A DNA stretch of 64,000 nucleotides, taken from positions 104,740 through 168,739 of the forward strand of contig NZ_JAUSRH010000009.1 of NCBI RefSeq assembly GCF_030811715.1, written 5' to 3'. Made by a program: the position numbers and the translations under genes. Numbering within the stretch: the first letter of the stretch is position 1; each line of letters opens with the position of its first letter. Positions 50,830 to 59,133 of this stretch are shown here, piece after piece. Source of the DNA: Sinomonas atrocyanea (GTDB taxonomy: Bacteria; Actinomycetota; Actinomycetes; Actinomycetales; Micrococcaceae). The notes under the pieces are model-generated. The model was not told the DNA's origin. It made no database searches and saw only the letters and a list, made by a program, of their open reading frames with translations.

Positions 50830-51486
50830 TCAGGCGAGGGAACCGAGGAGGTCGGAGTAGGCGGCCCGGTGCTCTGGCCGGACCACGGAGGAGAGGGCGA
50901 GGGCCGTGTGCTGGGCCACGTACTGCTCGTGCGTCATGAAGCGGCTGAAGTACCAGTGCTTGAGCGCCCAGAGGTGGGCGGTCGTCAGGAGGCCATAGGC
51001 CAGGACCCTCGGGTCGACGTCGCCGAGGAGCCCCGCGTCGATGGCTTCGCGGGCGGCGGCGATGAGCGGTTCGGCGCTCTCGACCTCCAGGGCCTTGATC
51101 CTCTCGCGGCCCTCGGGCTCGAGCGTCTTGGACTCCTGGTAGGCGAGAACGGCCGCATCCCGCAGCTCCTGCACCACGGAGCAGTAGCCGGCGAACGCCG
51201 CGGCGAGCCGGCGGACCGGGTCGGCCTCCTCCTGGACGGGCTCGGCGACGCGCAGGCTGAACTCGTTCAGCACATCTTCGATGACAGCCTGCACGAGCTC
51301 CTGCTTGTTGCCGAAGTAGCGGTAGATGAGCCCGACGCTCACGCCGGCCTCGTCCGCGACGTTCTGCATCGACACCGAGTGGGATCCGGCGCGGCCCAGG
51401 AGCCGGGCTGCCGCGTTGAGCAGCTGCCTCCTCCGGGTGTCGACGAGGGCGGTGCGGGCCGCCACCGCGGCATCGCTGGTCTGCAC
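50830..51486 (-). CDS. TetR-family regulator of the alicyclic acid operon
   Basis: The 218-residue protein has an N-terminal TetR helix-turn-helix (RRQLLNAAARLLGRAGSHSVSMQNVADEAGVSVGLIYRYFGNKQELV) and a ligand domain. As the first gene of the eleven-gene operon, it probably senses an acyl-CoA intermediate and represses the operon. GTG 51486 has GGAGG upstream. Two perfect palindromes (51502-51513 and 51517-51536) lie 16-50 bases ahead of the start, overlapping the expected promoter, so autorepression is likely. Confidence 0.9.
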   Translation of the reverse strand: MQTSDAAVAARTALVDTRRRQLLNAAARLLGRAGSHSVSMQNVADEAGVSVGLIYRYFGNKQELVQAVIEDVLNEFSLRVAEPVQEEADPVRRLAAAFAGYCSVVQELRDAAVLAYQESKTLEPEGRERIKALEVESAEPLIAAAREAIDAGLLGDVDPRVLAYGLLTTAHLWALKHWYFSRFMTHEQYVAQHTALALSSVVRPEHRAAYSDLLGSLA

Positions 51487-51501
51487 AGGAGTCCTCCGTG
51501 T

Positions 51502-51536
51502 GAATGGTCATTCAGAGTGAATGAAGATTCATTCAC
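51502..51536. promoter_or_regulatory. Twin TetR-type operators
   Basis: GAATGGTCATTC (51502-51513) is a 5-2-5 palindrome; GTGAATGAAGATTCATTCAC (51517-51536) is a perfect 9-2-9 palindrome. They share GAATG/CATTC halves and face the TetR start codon. TGAATGA-type palindromes of about 20 bp are common operators of TetR regulators of fatty and aromatic acid catabolism. Confidence 0.75.
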
Positions 51537-51593
51537 CCAGTATGGTGATGCGCGCCACATGCGTCAAGGAGTCCCGGATCGCTCTCGGTGGGA

Positions 51594-51647
51594 CCCATCA
51601 GTAAACCCGACCAATATTGTTCGGCAACAGTTGCTTTACCTGATGGG
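51594..51647. promoter_or_regulatory. Large nested palindromic element upstream of the amino acid permease
   Basis: CCCATCAGTAAA (51594-51605) pairs with TTTACCTGATGGG (51635-51647) with one bulge, enclosing an inner palindrome CCGA-C-CAATATTG-T-TCGG (51607-51624). It is A/T-rich against the local background and lies ~130 bases ahead of the permease ATG. It could be an operator or an RNA element; no known riboswitch was recognised. Confidence 0.5.
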
Positions 51648-51777
51648 ATGGACTTCCGGATACTGTTCGGGGCCGATGTGGCCGGCGTCACGTTCGATGG
51701 GGAAGTCGCCGTCCGCGAAGGCCGCACAGTCCAGAGGGCCCGAACCGCGGGCCCGAAGTACGGAGTGGGAGTTGTCG

Positions 51778-53229
51778 ATGAGTGGGCAGAATCCTCGATC
51801 AGTGTGGCGCCGCAAGCCGCTGGAGGAGATGGAAGACGAGACCGGCAAGAGCGGGCTGTTCAGGAGCCTGGGGCTCTGGCAGCTCACGGCCATCGGCGTG
51901 GGCGGGATCATCGGCGTCGGCATCTTCTCCCTCGCCGGGCTCGTGGCGCACGGCGACGCCGACAACCCGGGGGTGGGCCCGGCCGTCCTGATCTCGTTCC
52001 TCGTCGCGGGCCTGGCCTCGGCCGCGGCGGCGCTCTCCTACGCCGAGTTCGCCGGCATGATTCCGCGCGCCGGGTCGGCGTACACGTACGGGTACGTGGC
52101 GCTGGGGGAGATCACCGGCTGGTTCATCGGCTGGGACCTCCTGCTCGAGTACATCGCGATCGTGGCGGTGGTGGCCATCGGCATCTCCGGCTACCTCGAC
52201 GCGTTCCTGGGAGGCTTCGGCGTGCACCTGCCGGCGTGGATGGCCTCCACCGTGGACGAGGGCAAGGGCGGCCTCATCAACCTGCCGGCCATCCTCATCT
52301 GCCTGGTCGTGACCCTGATCCTCAGCCGCGGCACCAAGGCGTTCGGCCGGTTCGAGCTCGCGGTCGTGGCGATCAAGGTGGTCCTGATCCTGTTCATCGT
52401 GGGCCTGGGCATCTTCTACATCAACACCAACAACTACACCCCGTTCATGCCCAGCGGCTTCGGCCCGGTGATGAGCGGCGCCGCCACGGTCTTCTTCGCG
52501 GTCTTCGGCTACGACGCGATGAGCACCGCCGCCGAGGAGGCCACCGAGGGCAAGAAGCACATGCCCAAGGCGATCGTCCTGTCCCTCATCATCGCGATGC
52601 TCCTCTACGTCGCCGCGACCCTCGTGCTGACCGGCATGCAGAACTACAAGGACATCGACCCCAAGGCCGGCTTCGCCTCCGCCTTCGCCGGGGTGGGCCT
52701 GCCGGTGATCGCGAGCATCATCTCCGTCTTCGCGGTGCTCTCCATCCTCACCGTCATGCTGACCTTCCTCCTCGGCGTGACCCGCGTGTGGTTCTCCATG
52801 AGCCGCGACGGCCTCCTGCCCAAGTGGTTCTCCAAGGTGGACCGCGGCGGCACCCCGCAGCGCGTCACCTGGATCGCCGGCGCCGGCTCGGCGTTCCTGG
52901 CCGGCGTGTTCCCGATCCGCGCCGTGGCGGACCTGACCAACATCGGCATCCTCGCCGCCTTCGTGGTGGTCTGTGTCTCCGTGATCGTCTTCCGCCGCAC
53001 CAAGCCCAACGCCCCGCGCACCTTCCGCCTGCCGTGGATGCCCGTGGTCCCGGCCTTCGGCGTCCTCGCCTCGCTGTTCCTGATCTGCCAGCTGCACTGG
53101 GAGACCTGGCTGCGCTTCGTGGTCTGGCTCGCGATCGGGCTGGTCATCTACTTCACCTACGGGCGCAAGCACTCGCTCATGAACCCGGACAGCCCGCGGC
53201 ACCAGCCGGAGGCGAGCCTGCGCGGCTGA
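51778..53229 (+). CDS. APC-family cationic amino acid permease (CAT-like)
   Basis: The 483-residue permease begins SGLFRSLGLWQLTAIGVGGIIGVGIFSLAG, the G(I/V)GxxIGxGIF motif of the APC/CAT family, followed by FLVAGLASAAAALSYAEFAGMIPRAGSAYTYGYVALGE and FFAVFGYDAMSTAAEEATEGKKHMPKAI, typical of the cationic amino acid transporter group (YfnA-like). Twelve or more helices are visible. ATG 51778 was chosen; the frame is open far upstream but across the TetR gene and operators. It follows the divergent alicyclic operon, but there is no evidence of a functional link. Confidence 0.9.
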   Translation: MSGQNPRSVWRRKPLEEMEDETGKSGLFRSLGLWQLTAIGVGGIIGVGIFSLAGLVAHGDADNPGVGPAVLISFLVAGLASAAAALSYAEFAGMIPRAGSAYTYGYVALGEITGWFIGWDLLLEYIAIVAVVAIGISGYLDAFLGGFGVHLPAWMASTVDEGKGGLINLPAILICLVVTLILSRGTKAFGRFELAVVAIKVVLILFIVGLGIFYINTNNYTPFMPSGFGPVMSGAATVFFAVFGYDAMSTAAEEATEGKKHMPKAIVLSLIIAMLLYVAATLVLTGMQNYKDIDPKAGFASAFAGVGLPVIASIISVFAVLSILTVMLTFLLGVTRVWFSMSRDGLLPKWFSKVDRGGTPQRVTWIAGAGSAFLAGVFPIRAVADLTNIGILAAFVVVCVSVIVFRRTKPNAPRTFRLPWMPVVPAFGVLASLFLICQLHWETWLRFVVWLAIGLVIYFTYGRKHSLMNPDSPRHQPEASLRG

Positions 53230-53244
53230 CGCGTCCCAACCCGA

Positions 53245-53290
53245 GGCGGGCGGACGACGGCGGGTGCGCCCCCGCCGTCGTCCGCCCGCC
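53245..53290. terminator. Bidirectional 20-bp-stem terminator
   Basis: GGCGGGCGGACGACGGCGGG (53245-53264) and its perfect complement (53271-53290) enclose the loop TGCGCC and are followed by TTT. It separates the permease from the convergent small gene and carries the shared GGACGACGGCGGG core. Confidence 0.88.
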
Positions 53291-53300
53291 TTTCGCGCTG

Positions 53301-53567
53301 CTACTTGCGCAGCTTGCGCGGCTCCATCATCCCGGCGGCGAGGATGGCCGCCGCGAGCTGCGGCGCGTCCTCCCTGCGGAAGTGGATGGCCCGGCTCGTC
53401 TCGCACATGCAGGCGTGGTCGGGGTCGATCTGCAGGACCGGGTAATCGCCGACGGTCGGCCACACGACGAGCTTGTCGCCCATGCCCTCGGCATCGACGT
53501 AGGAGAGGACCGGCCTCACCGGGTTCTTGGCAGGCTTGGACTTCGAGGTGGACTTGGACTTGGCCAT
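53301..53567 (-). CDS. Small hypothetical protein (88 aa)
   Basis: The protein has a basic, Lys/Ser-rich N-terminus (MAKSKSTSKSKPAKNP) and a compact domain (VRPVLSYVDAEGMGDKLVVWPTVGDYPVLQIDPDHACMCETSRAIHFRREDAPQLAAAILAAG). The Cys-Met-Cys pair is a possible metal or redox site. I do not recognise the family. The lysine tail suggests nucleic acid binding, but this is speculation. It is bounded by a strong terminator at its 3' end and starts at ATG 53567 behind GGAAGTCCCC. Confidence 0.6.
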   Translation of the reverse strand: MAKSKSTSKSKPAKNPVRPVLSYVDAEGMGDKLVVWPTVGDYPVLQIDPDHACMCETSRAIHFRREDAPQLAAAILAAGMMEPRKLRK

Positions 53568-53739
53568 GGGGACTTCCTTTCACTGGCGGCTGCTGCCGCT
53601 ACGCGGAACGCGCTCCGCGTAGGCCCCATCGATTGCGCAGGGGCCTCCCCAGAGGTGAAGGGCACGTCGGTGTCATACGAGGATGGTGGCACGCGCCTCT
53701 GACATTTCTCGGCGCAGACACTCAACGACCGCGCCAGCC

Positions 53740-54660
53740 TCAGCCCTGCGCGGCCTTCCACGCCCGCCCCGCGTCGACGAGGATCTGGCCCATCGCGGCC
53801 CCGGCGGGCGAGAGCCGCTCGCCGCGCCGGCGGGCGAGCACGATCCGGCGGGTCGGCGGCCGGGGCGAGACGGCGGTGATCACCGCGATGTCCTCGCGCA
53901 GGCTGTAGAGGGAGAGCTGCGGGACGAGCGCGATGCCCATGCCCACGGCGACCATGGCCTGCGCCTCCTGGTAGCTGCGCGCCTCGAAGGAGACGAGCGG
54001 GGCGAAGCCGGCGGCCTCGCACGCCTCCTGCAGGACGGCCAGGACGTTGGGGGAGGTGCGGATGATCCAGGGCTCGTGCCGGAGGTCCTCCATCTTCACC
54101 GTGCGCCGCTGGGCGAGCTCGCGCCCGGCGGGCACGAGGAGCACGTTGGGCTCGCGGAAGATCAGCTCGGTGCTCGTGCCCGCGGTGTCCGAGGTGTCCT
54201 GCTCCTCCCGCATCCACGTGATGGCGAGGTCGATCTCGCGGGCCTCGAGCAGGTGCCCGATCCCGGAGCGCTGGGCGCTGTGGATTCGCAGGTCCACGCG
54301 GGGGTGGCGCTCGCGGAAGGCGGCGATCGCCGCGGGCAGGAAGGACTCCGTGACCGTCGGGATCGTGCCCAGGCGCAGGGTCCCGGTGCGCAGGCCGGCG
54401 AGCTCCTCGAGCTCCTCGTGTGCGGCCTGGACCGCGCGCTCGATCTGCTCCGCGTGCCGCACCACGGCTCGCCCGGACTCGGTGAGCGTCACGCCGCGGG
54501 GCCGGCGCTCCACGAGCGGCTGGCCCGCCTCGTCCTCGAGCTGGCCGATCTGCTGGGAGACCGCGGAGACCGTGTAGTTGAGCCGGGCCGCGGCGGCCGT
54601 GAGTGACCCGGCCCGCGCGACCTCGACCAGGACCAGCATCCGCCGGATGTCCATCGCCAT
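53740..54660 (-). CDS. LysR-family regulator of the tricarboxylate locus
   Basis: The 306-residue LysR-type regulator has an N-terminal winged helix (MDIRRMLVLVEVARAGSLTAAAARLNYTVSAVSQQIGQLEDEAGQPLVER) and a C-terminal periplasmic-binding-like effector domain (LRLGTIPTVTESFLPAAIAAF..). It is divergent from the PrpF-like/MFS/TcuA genes, the usual place for a LysR activator such as TcuR, so it likely activates them with tricarballylate or a related acid. ATG 54660 or 54654 may be the start. Confidence 0.9.
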   Translation of the reverse strand: MAMDIRRMLVLVEVARAGSLTAAAARLNYTVSAVSQQIGQLEDEAGQPLVERRPRGVTLTESGRAVVRHAEQIERAVQAAHEELEELAGLRTGTLRLGTIPTVTESFLPAAIAAFRERHPRVDLRIHSAQRSGIGHLLEAREIDLAITWMREEQDTSDTAGTSTELIFREPNVLLVPAGRELAQRRTVKMEDLRHEPWIIRTSPNVLAVLQEACEAAGFAPLVSFEARSYQEAQAMVAVGMGIALVPQLSLYSLREDIAVITAVSPRPPTRRIVLARRRGERLSPAGAAMGQILVDAGRAWKAAQG

Positions 54661-54680
54661 GACAGGAGCCTACAGCAGCG

Positions 54681-54706
54681 CTTAAAGAGCTTTCAGGAAC
54701 TTTAGC
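54681..54706. promoter_or_regulatory. Possible LysR binding region
   Basis: The divergent gap holds CTTAAAGAGCTTTC and then AACTTTAG, giving AAAG-AG-CTTT (54684-54693) plus a further CTTTA. This A/T-rich, imperfectly palindromic stretch between the LysR gene and its presumed targets is the best candidate for the LysR site. Confidence 0.35.
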
Positions 54707-54774
54707 TGGTGCGGATCCTTCCGCGGTCCCACGATGAAGAGAGGAACAGCCCGAGAGCCTGAAGGAGTACACCG

Positions 54775-55959
54775 GTGGAGGAACTGAACGGGACCGTCGA
54801 GGTCGCGGCGGCGTGGGTGCGCGGCGGGACCAGCAAGTGCTGGATCTTCGCCGCCGAGGCCGTCGACGCCGCGCCGCTGGCCCTGGAGACGCTGCTGGAG
54901 AACGCGCTCGGCGCAGGGGACGCGCGGCAGATCGACGGCGTGGGCGGCGCGACGTCGACCACGTCCAAGATCGCGGTCGTCGGCTGCTCCGAGCACGCCG
55001 GGGCGGACGTGGACTACCTCTTCGGCCAGGTCGGCATCGCGGACCGTGTGGTGGAGTGGGGCAGCAACTGCGGCAACTGCGCCACCGCCGTCGGCCTGTA
55101 CGCGGTCCAGGAGGGCCTCGTCCCGCTCGGCGCCGAGCAGACCACCGTCCGGCTCCGCAACGTCAACACCGGCGCCATCCTGAGCACCTCCGTCCCGACC
55201 CCCGGCGGCCGCGCCCCCGAGCGGGGCGAGGCGCACGTGCCCGGCGTCGCCTCCGCCGGCGTCCCCGTGGACCTCACCTTCGAGGGCCCGTTCGCCCGGG
55301 ACCGCGCGTTCCCCACCGGCCGGGCCCGCGAGGCCGTTCAGGCGGGCGGCCTCACCGCCGAGGCGACCATCGTCAGCGCCGGCGCGCCCGCCCTCCTCCT
55401 CGACGCCGCGGGCCTCGGCCTCACCGGCGCAGAGGGCCTCGAGGACCTCGCCGCCCGCGTGCCGATGCTCACCCCGTTCCGCGCCGAGGGCGCCGTGCTC
55501 CACGGCATCATCGCCCGCGGGGAGCCGGCGCCGAACGCGGTGCCGAAGACCGGCGTCGTGGGCCCGGCCCGCGACTACACCGCCTCGGACGGCACGGCCG
55601 TGGCGGCGGGGGAGTACGACGTCTCCGTGCGCATGCTCTCCATGCACGCCCCGCACCCCGCGATCGGCCTCACCTCCGCCGTCGCGGTGGCCGTCGCCGC
55701 CGCGACCCCCGGGACGGTGGTCGGCCGGTACCTGCCGGCGGGCAGCCGCACGCTGCGGATCGGCACGGCGTCCGGCGTCGTCGAGGCCTCGTGGACCACC
55801 GCGCCGGACGGGACGGTCGAGGCCGTCTCGCTCCACCGCGCCGCCCGCCGCCTCGCCACGGCCGTGCTGCACGTGCCGACAGCAGCAGGCCAGCCGGAAG
55901 CCCCGGCGGAAGGAGCCCGGCACCGCCCCGCCGCGGCGCCCCTGGCCGTCCCGGCCTGA
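54775..55959 (+). CDS. PrpF-family isomerase (aconitate/oxalomesaconate type)
   Basis: The 394-residue protein belongs to the PrpF/diaminopimelate-epimerase fold: AAAWVRGGTSKCWIF contains the RGGTSK signature, GVGGATSTTSKIAVV and WGSNCGNCATAVGLYAV carry conserved Ser and Cys residues, and SVRMLSMHAPHPAIGLTSAVAVAVAA is the closing motif. Members isomerise double bonds in aconitate, 2-methylaconitate or oxalomesaconate. Next to TcuA it may process cis- or trans-aconitate formed from tricarballylate. GTG 54775 lies seven bases after AAGGAG. The Pro/Ala-rich last 30 residues look unconserved. Confidence 0.88.
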   Translation: MEELNGTVEVAAAWVRGGTSKCWIFAAEAVDAAPLALETLLENALGAGDARQIDGVGGATSTTSKIAVVGCSEHAGADVDYLFGQVGIADRVVEWGSNCGNCATAVGLYAVQEGLVPLGAEQTTVRLRNVNTGAILSTSVPTPGGRAPERGEAHVPGVASAGVPVDLTFEGPFARDRAFPTGRAREAVQAGGLTAEATIVSAGAPALLLDAAGLGLTGAEGLEDLAARVPMLTPFRAEGAVLHGIIARGEPAPNAVPKTGVVGPARDYTASDGTAVAAGEYDVSVRMLSMHAPHPAIGLTSAVAVAVAAATPGTVVGRYLPAGSRTLRIGTASGVVEASWTTAPDGTVEAVSLHRAARRLATAVLHVPTAAGQPEAPAEGARHRPAAAPLAVPA

Positions 55960-56060
55960 CCAGCCTTCGCGACCGGCACTGCCCGGCCAGCACCACCACT
56001 GGCGCGGCCCATCCCGGGCTGCTTCCATCGAACTGAACGCTTCTATCAAGGAGGATAGAG

Positions 56061-57458
56061 TTGCTCACCGCATCTTCGGCGGCCGCCCGCGTGGACCGCC
56101 TGCCCATCACCCGAGCGCACAGGATCGCGCTCGTCACCCTGGCCTTCGTGTTCCTCTTCGAGTTCGGGGACCTGAACACGTTCGCCTACGTGGCCCCGGC
56201 CCTCGTCAAGCACCTCGCGTTCTCCGTCCAGGACGTCGCCACCGTCACCTCGGCGGCCTTCCTCGGCATGGCTATCGGGGCGATCTTCGGCGGCCGCGTC
56301 TCGGACCTGATCGGCCGCAAGCGCGCCCTCCTCTTCTCGACGCTGCTGTTCTCGGTCTTCTCCCTGGTCAACGCCGCCGGGATCAACGTGCCCACGTTCT
56401 TCCTCTTCCGCTTCCTCACCGGCGTGGGCCTCTCCGCCATGGTCGTCGCCGCGACCACCTACATCTCCGAGGTGATGCCCGGGGCGCGCCGCGGCCGCAT
56501 GCAGGCCGCCGTCATGGCCGTGGGTCTCGCCGGCATCCCGGCCATGTCCTTCTCCGCCCGCGCCATCGTCCCCCTCGGCCACGACACGTGGCGCTGGGTC
56601 TTCGTCCTCGGCAGCCTGGCCCTCTTCGCCGTCCCCGCGCTCCTCGTCCTCCCCGAGAGCCCGCGCTGGCTCGTGCACCGCAACCGGCTCGACGCCGCCG
56701 AGGCCTCCCTCGCCCGGCTCGAGGCCGGCGCCGGGCAGCTCCCGCCGCTCGCCGCCGTCCCGGAGCGGACGACGCCGGCCGGTCCCGCGGGTGCCACCGG
56801 CTACCGCGCGCTGTTCACCGGGAAGACGGGCCGCACCACGCTCTTCCTCGCCGTCGTGTGGATCTTCCAGACCCTGGGCTTCTACGGGTTCGTGGCCTGG
56901 GTGCCCACGCTGCTGGCCCAGCACGGCTTCAGCGTGGCCGAGTCGCTCGGGTTCTCCGCGCTGACCACCATCGGCGCCGTGCCCGGGGCCCTGCTCGCGT
57001 GGCCCGTGACGGACCGGTTCGGGCGGAAGGCGCCGATCGTCGTCGTCAGCCTCGCCACCGCGGCGAGCGGCCTCGCCTACGGGCTGACGTTCAACCCCGT
57101 GGCCATCGTGGTGTTCGGCTTCTGCGTGAACCTGCTCATCCAGACCTTCGCGACCCTGCTCTACACCTACAGTCCCGAGCTGTTCCCCACCGGGCTGCGC
57201 AACGCCGGCCACGGCCTCGTGTACGGCACCGGGCGCCTGGCGAACATCTTCGGGCCGATGATCGTCGCCGCGATCTTCTCCTCCTTCGGCTACCAGGCGG
57301 TGTTCGTCTACATCGCCGCGTGCTGGCTCATCGTCGCGGTGGCCGTGGCCGTCTTCGGCCCGCGCACCGGCCGCCGGCCGCTCGAGGAGGTCTCCGAGGA
57401 GGGCGTGGGGCGCAGCCACCCCGCGGCCGCCGTCCGCACGGAGTCCTCTGCCGCCTAG
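56061..57458 (+). CDS. MFS transporter, probable tri/dicarboxylate carrier
   Basis: The 465-residue protein has twelve membrane helices and MFS landmarks of the sugar-porter/metabolite group: FGGRVSDLIGRKRALL (loop 2-3 motif A), RFLTGVGLSAMVVAATTYISEVMP and PESPRWLVHRNRLDAAEASL. Its position between PrpF-like and TcuA-like genes makes it the likely tricarballylate (TcuC-like) or aconitate importer. The start is TTG 56061, supported by AAGGAGGATAGAG directly upstream. Confidence 0.87.
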   Translation: MLTASSAAARVDRLPITRAHRIALVTLAFVFLFEFGDLNTFAYVAPALVKHLAFSVQDVATVTSAAFLGMAIGAIFGGRVSDLIGRKRALLFSTLLFSVFSLVNAAGINVPTFFLFRFLTGVGLSAMVVAATTYISEVMPGARRGRMQAAVMAVGLAGIPAMSFSARAIVPLGHDTWRWVFVLGSLALFAVPALLVLPESPRWLVHRNRLDAAEASLARLEAGAGQLPPLAAVPERTTPAGPAGATGYRALFTGKTGRTTLFLAVVWIFQTLGFYGFVAWVPTLLAQHGFSVAESLGFSALTTIGAVPGALLAWPVTDRFGRKAPIVVVSLATAASGLAYGLTFNPVAIVVFGFCVNLLIQTFATLLYTYSPELFPTGLRNAGHGLVYGTGRLANIFGPMIVAAIFSSFGYQAVFVYIAACWLIVAVAVAVFGPRTGRRPLEEVSEEGVGRSHPAAAVRTESSAA

Positions 57459-57514
57459 GTGCCGTCCCCGCTGCCCACCTGACCCACCCACACCGGAAAG
57501 AACGGAACATCTCT

Positions 57515-59008
57515 GTGACTGAGTCGAACCTGCCCCGCACCCAGGCCAAGGCCGCGGACGTGATCGTGGTCGGAGGCGGCAACGCCGCCTTCACCGCGGC
57601 CCACGCCGCGGCCGTGCGGGGCCGCACGGTCCTCCTGCTTGAGAAGGCGCCCCGGGAGCTCTTCGGCGGCAACAGCTACTACACCGCCGGCGCCACCCGG
57701 ATCGCCCACGCGGGCCTGCCCGACCTGGTGGACTTCATCGAGCCGGACGGGCGGCACGCCGTCACCGAGGTGCCCCCGTACAGCGCGGCCGACTACATCG
57801 CGGACATGGAGAAGGTCACCGACGGCCGCAACGACCCGGCCCTGACCGAGGTCCTCGCCGCCGAGGCCGCGCCCGGGCTGCGCTGGCTGCACTCCCTCGG
57901 GCTGAAGTACCGGCTCATGTACGAGCGGCAGGCCTACGAGCGGCCCGACGGCAGCTACCTGTTCTGGGGCGGGCTGCACGTGGGCAACGTGGGCGGCGGC
58001 GAGGGCCTCATGCAGGACCACCTCGCGGTCGCGCAGCGGCTCGGCACCGAGGTCCGGTTCGGGCAGGACGTGGTGGGGCTCGTGAGCGAGGGCGGGGCCG
58101 TGGTGGGCGTGACCGTCCGCCGGGCCGACGGCACCGAGGAGGAGCTGCGCGCCGACTCGGTGGTCCTGGCCGCGGGCGGCTTCGAGGCCAGCCGGGAGCT
58201 GCGCGCCGAGCACCTCGGCCCCGGCTGGGAGAACGCGAAGGTGCGCGGCACCCCGTTCAACACCGGCCAGATGCTCACCGCCGCCCTCGCCCTCGGCGCG
58301 GGCCGGGCGGGGGACTGGGGCACGTGCCACTCCACCCAGTGGGACGCGTTCACGCCCGACAACGAGTCCAACCGCGAGCTGACCAACCGGCTCACGCGCC
58401 AGAGCTACCCGCTGGGGATCATCGTCAACGCCCGGGGCGAGCGGTTCGTGGACGAGGGGGAGGACTTCCGCAACTACACCTACGCGAAGCTCGGCCGGGC
58501 GGTGCTCGAGCAGCCCGGATCGGTCGCGTACCAGATCTTCGACGCCACCCTGCGGCCCATGCTGCGCGCCGAGGAGTACGACATGCCCGGCGTCTCCGTC
58601 GAGACCGCCCCCACCCTCGAGGCGCTCGCGGAGAAGATCGGCGTGGACCCGGAGGTGCTGGCCAAGACGGTCAACGACTACAACACCTCGATCGACCTCG
58701 CCGTCCCGTTCGACCCCAACGTCAAGGACGGCCGCCTGGCCCGGACCACCCCGGCCAAGAGCAACTGGGCCACGCCGCTGACCGCGGGCCCGTTCTACGC
58801 CTACCCGGTCACGTGCGGCATCACGTTCACGTTCGGCGGGCTGAAGTCGGACACCCACGGCCGGGTCCTGGACACGGCCGGCAAGCCGATCGAGGGCCTG
58901 TACGTGTGCGGGGAGATGCTCGGCGGGCTGTTCGCGGGCAACTACCCGGGCGGGTCCGGCCTCGCGGCCGGGGTCGTGTTCGGGCGGCGGGCTGGCTCGC
59001 TCGCCTGA
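57515..59008 (+). CDS. tcuA: FAD-dependent tricarballylate dehydrogenase (TcuA-like)
   Basis: The 497-residue flavoprotein of the fumarate reductase/succinate dehydrogenase type has the FAD motif VIVVGGGNAAFTAAHAAAVRG, LLLEKAPRELFGGNSYYTAGATR, GERFVDEGEDFRNYTYAKLG, and the C-terminal VTCGITFTFGGLKSDTHGRVLD ... LYVCGEMLGGLFAGNYPGGSGL. GGNSYYTAGATR is typical of TcuA, which oxidises tricarballylate to cis-aconitate. The electron-acceptor partner TcuB is not next to it. GTG 57515 is the start, with GGAAAGAACGGAAC upstream. It ends at a strong terminator. Confidence 0.87.
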   Translation: MTESNLPRTQAKAADVIVVGGGNAAFTAAHAAAVRGRTVLLLEKAPRELFGGNSYYTAGATRIAHAGLPDLVDFIEPDGRHAVTEVPPYSAADYIADMEKVTDGRNDPALTEVLAAEAAPGLRWLHSLGLKYRLMYERQAYERPDGSYLFWGGLHVGNVGGGEGLMQDHLAVAQRLGTEVRFGQDVVGLVSEGGAVVGVTVRRADGTEEELRADSVVLAAGGFEASRELRAEHLGPGWENAKVRGTPFNTGQMLTAALALGAGRAGDWGTCHSTQWDAFTPDNESNRELTNRLTRQSYPLGIIVNARGERFVDEGEDFRNYTYAKLGRAVLEQPGSVAYQIFDATLRPMLRAEEYDMPGVSVETAPTLEALAEKIGVDPEVLAKTVNDYNTSIDLAVPFDPNVKDGRLARTTPAKSNWATPLTAGPFYAYPVTCGITFTFGGLKSDTHGRVLDTAGKPIEGLYVCGEMLGGLFAGNYPGGSGLAAGVVFGRRAGSLA

Positions 59009-59030
59009 CGGCTCGCGTCACGCTGTGGGG

Positions 59031-59068
59031 AGCGGACGACGGCGGACGCGCACCCGCCGTCGTCCGCT
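59031..59068. terminator. Bidirectional terminator after tcuA
   Basis: AGCGGACGACGGCGG (59031-59045) pairs perfectly with CCGCCGTCGTCCGCT (59054-59068) across an 8-base loop, followed by GGCGTTTGC. It lies between convergent genes and has the shared terminator core. Confidence 0.85.
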
Positions 59069-59133
59069 GGCGTTTGCTGGTGACGCATCTCGGCCCCCGG
59101 TGGCCCCATCTGATGCCGGTGGACCAGGATCTG

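Noticed and set aside
49882..51777. In-frame N-terminal extension of the amino acid permease through the TetR/BadI region
   Set aside because: It would cross the TetR gene, its operators and the permease promoter region, and the APC family start is at 51778.
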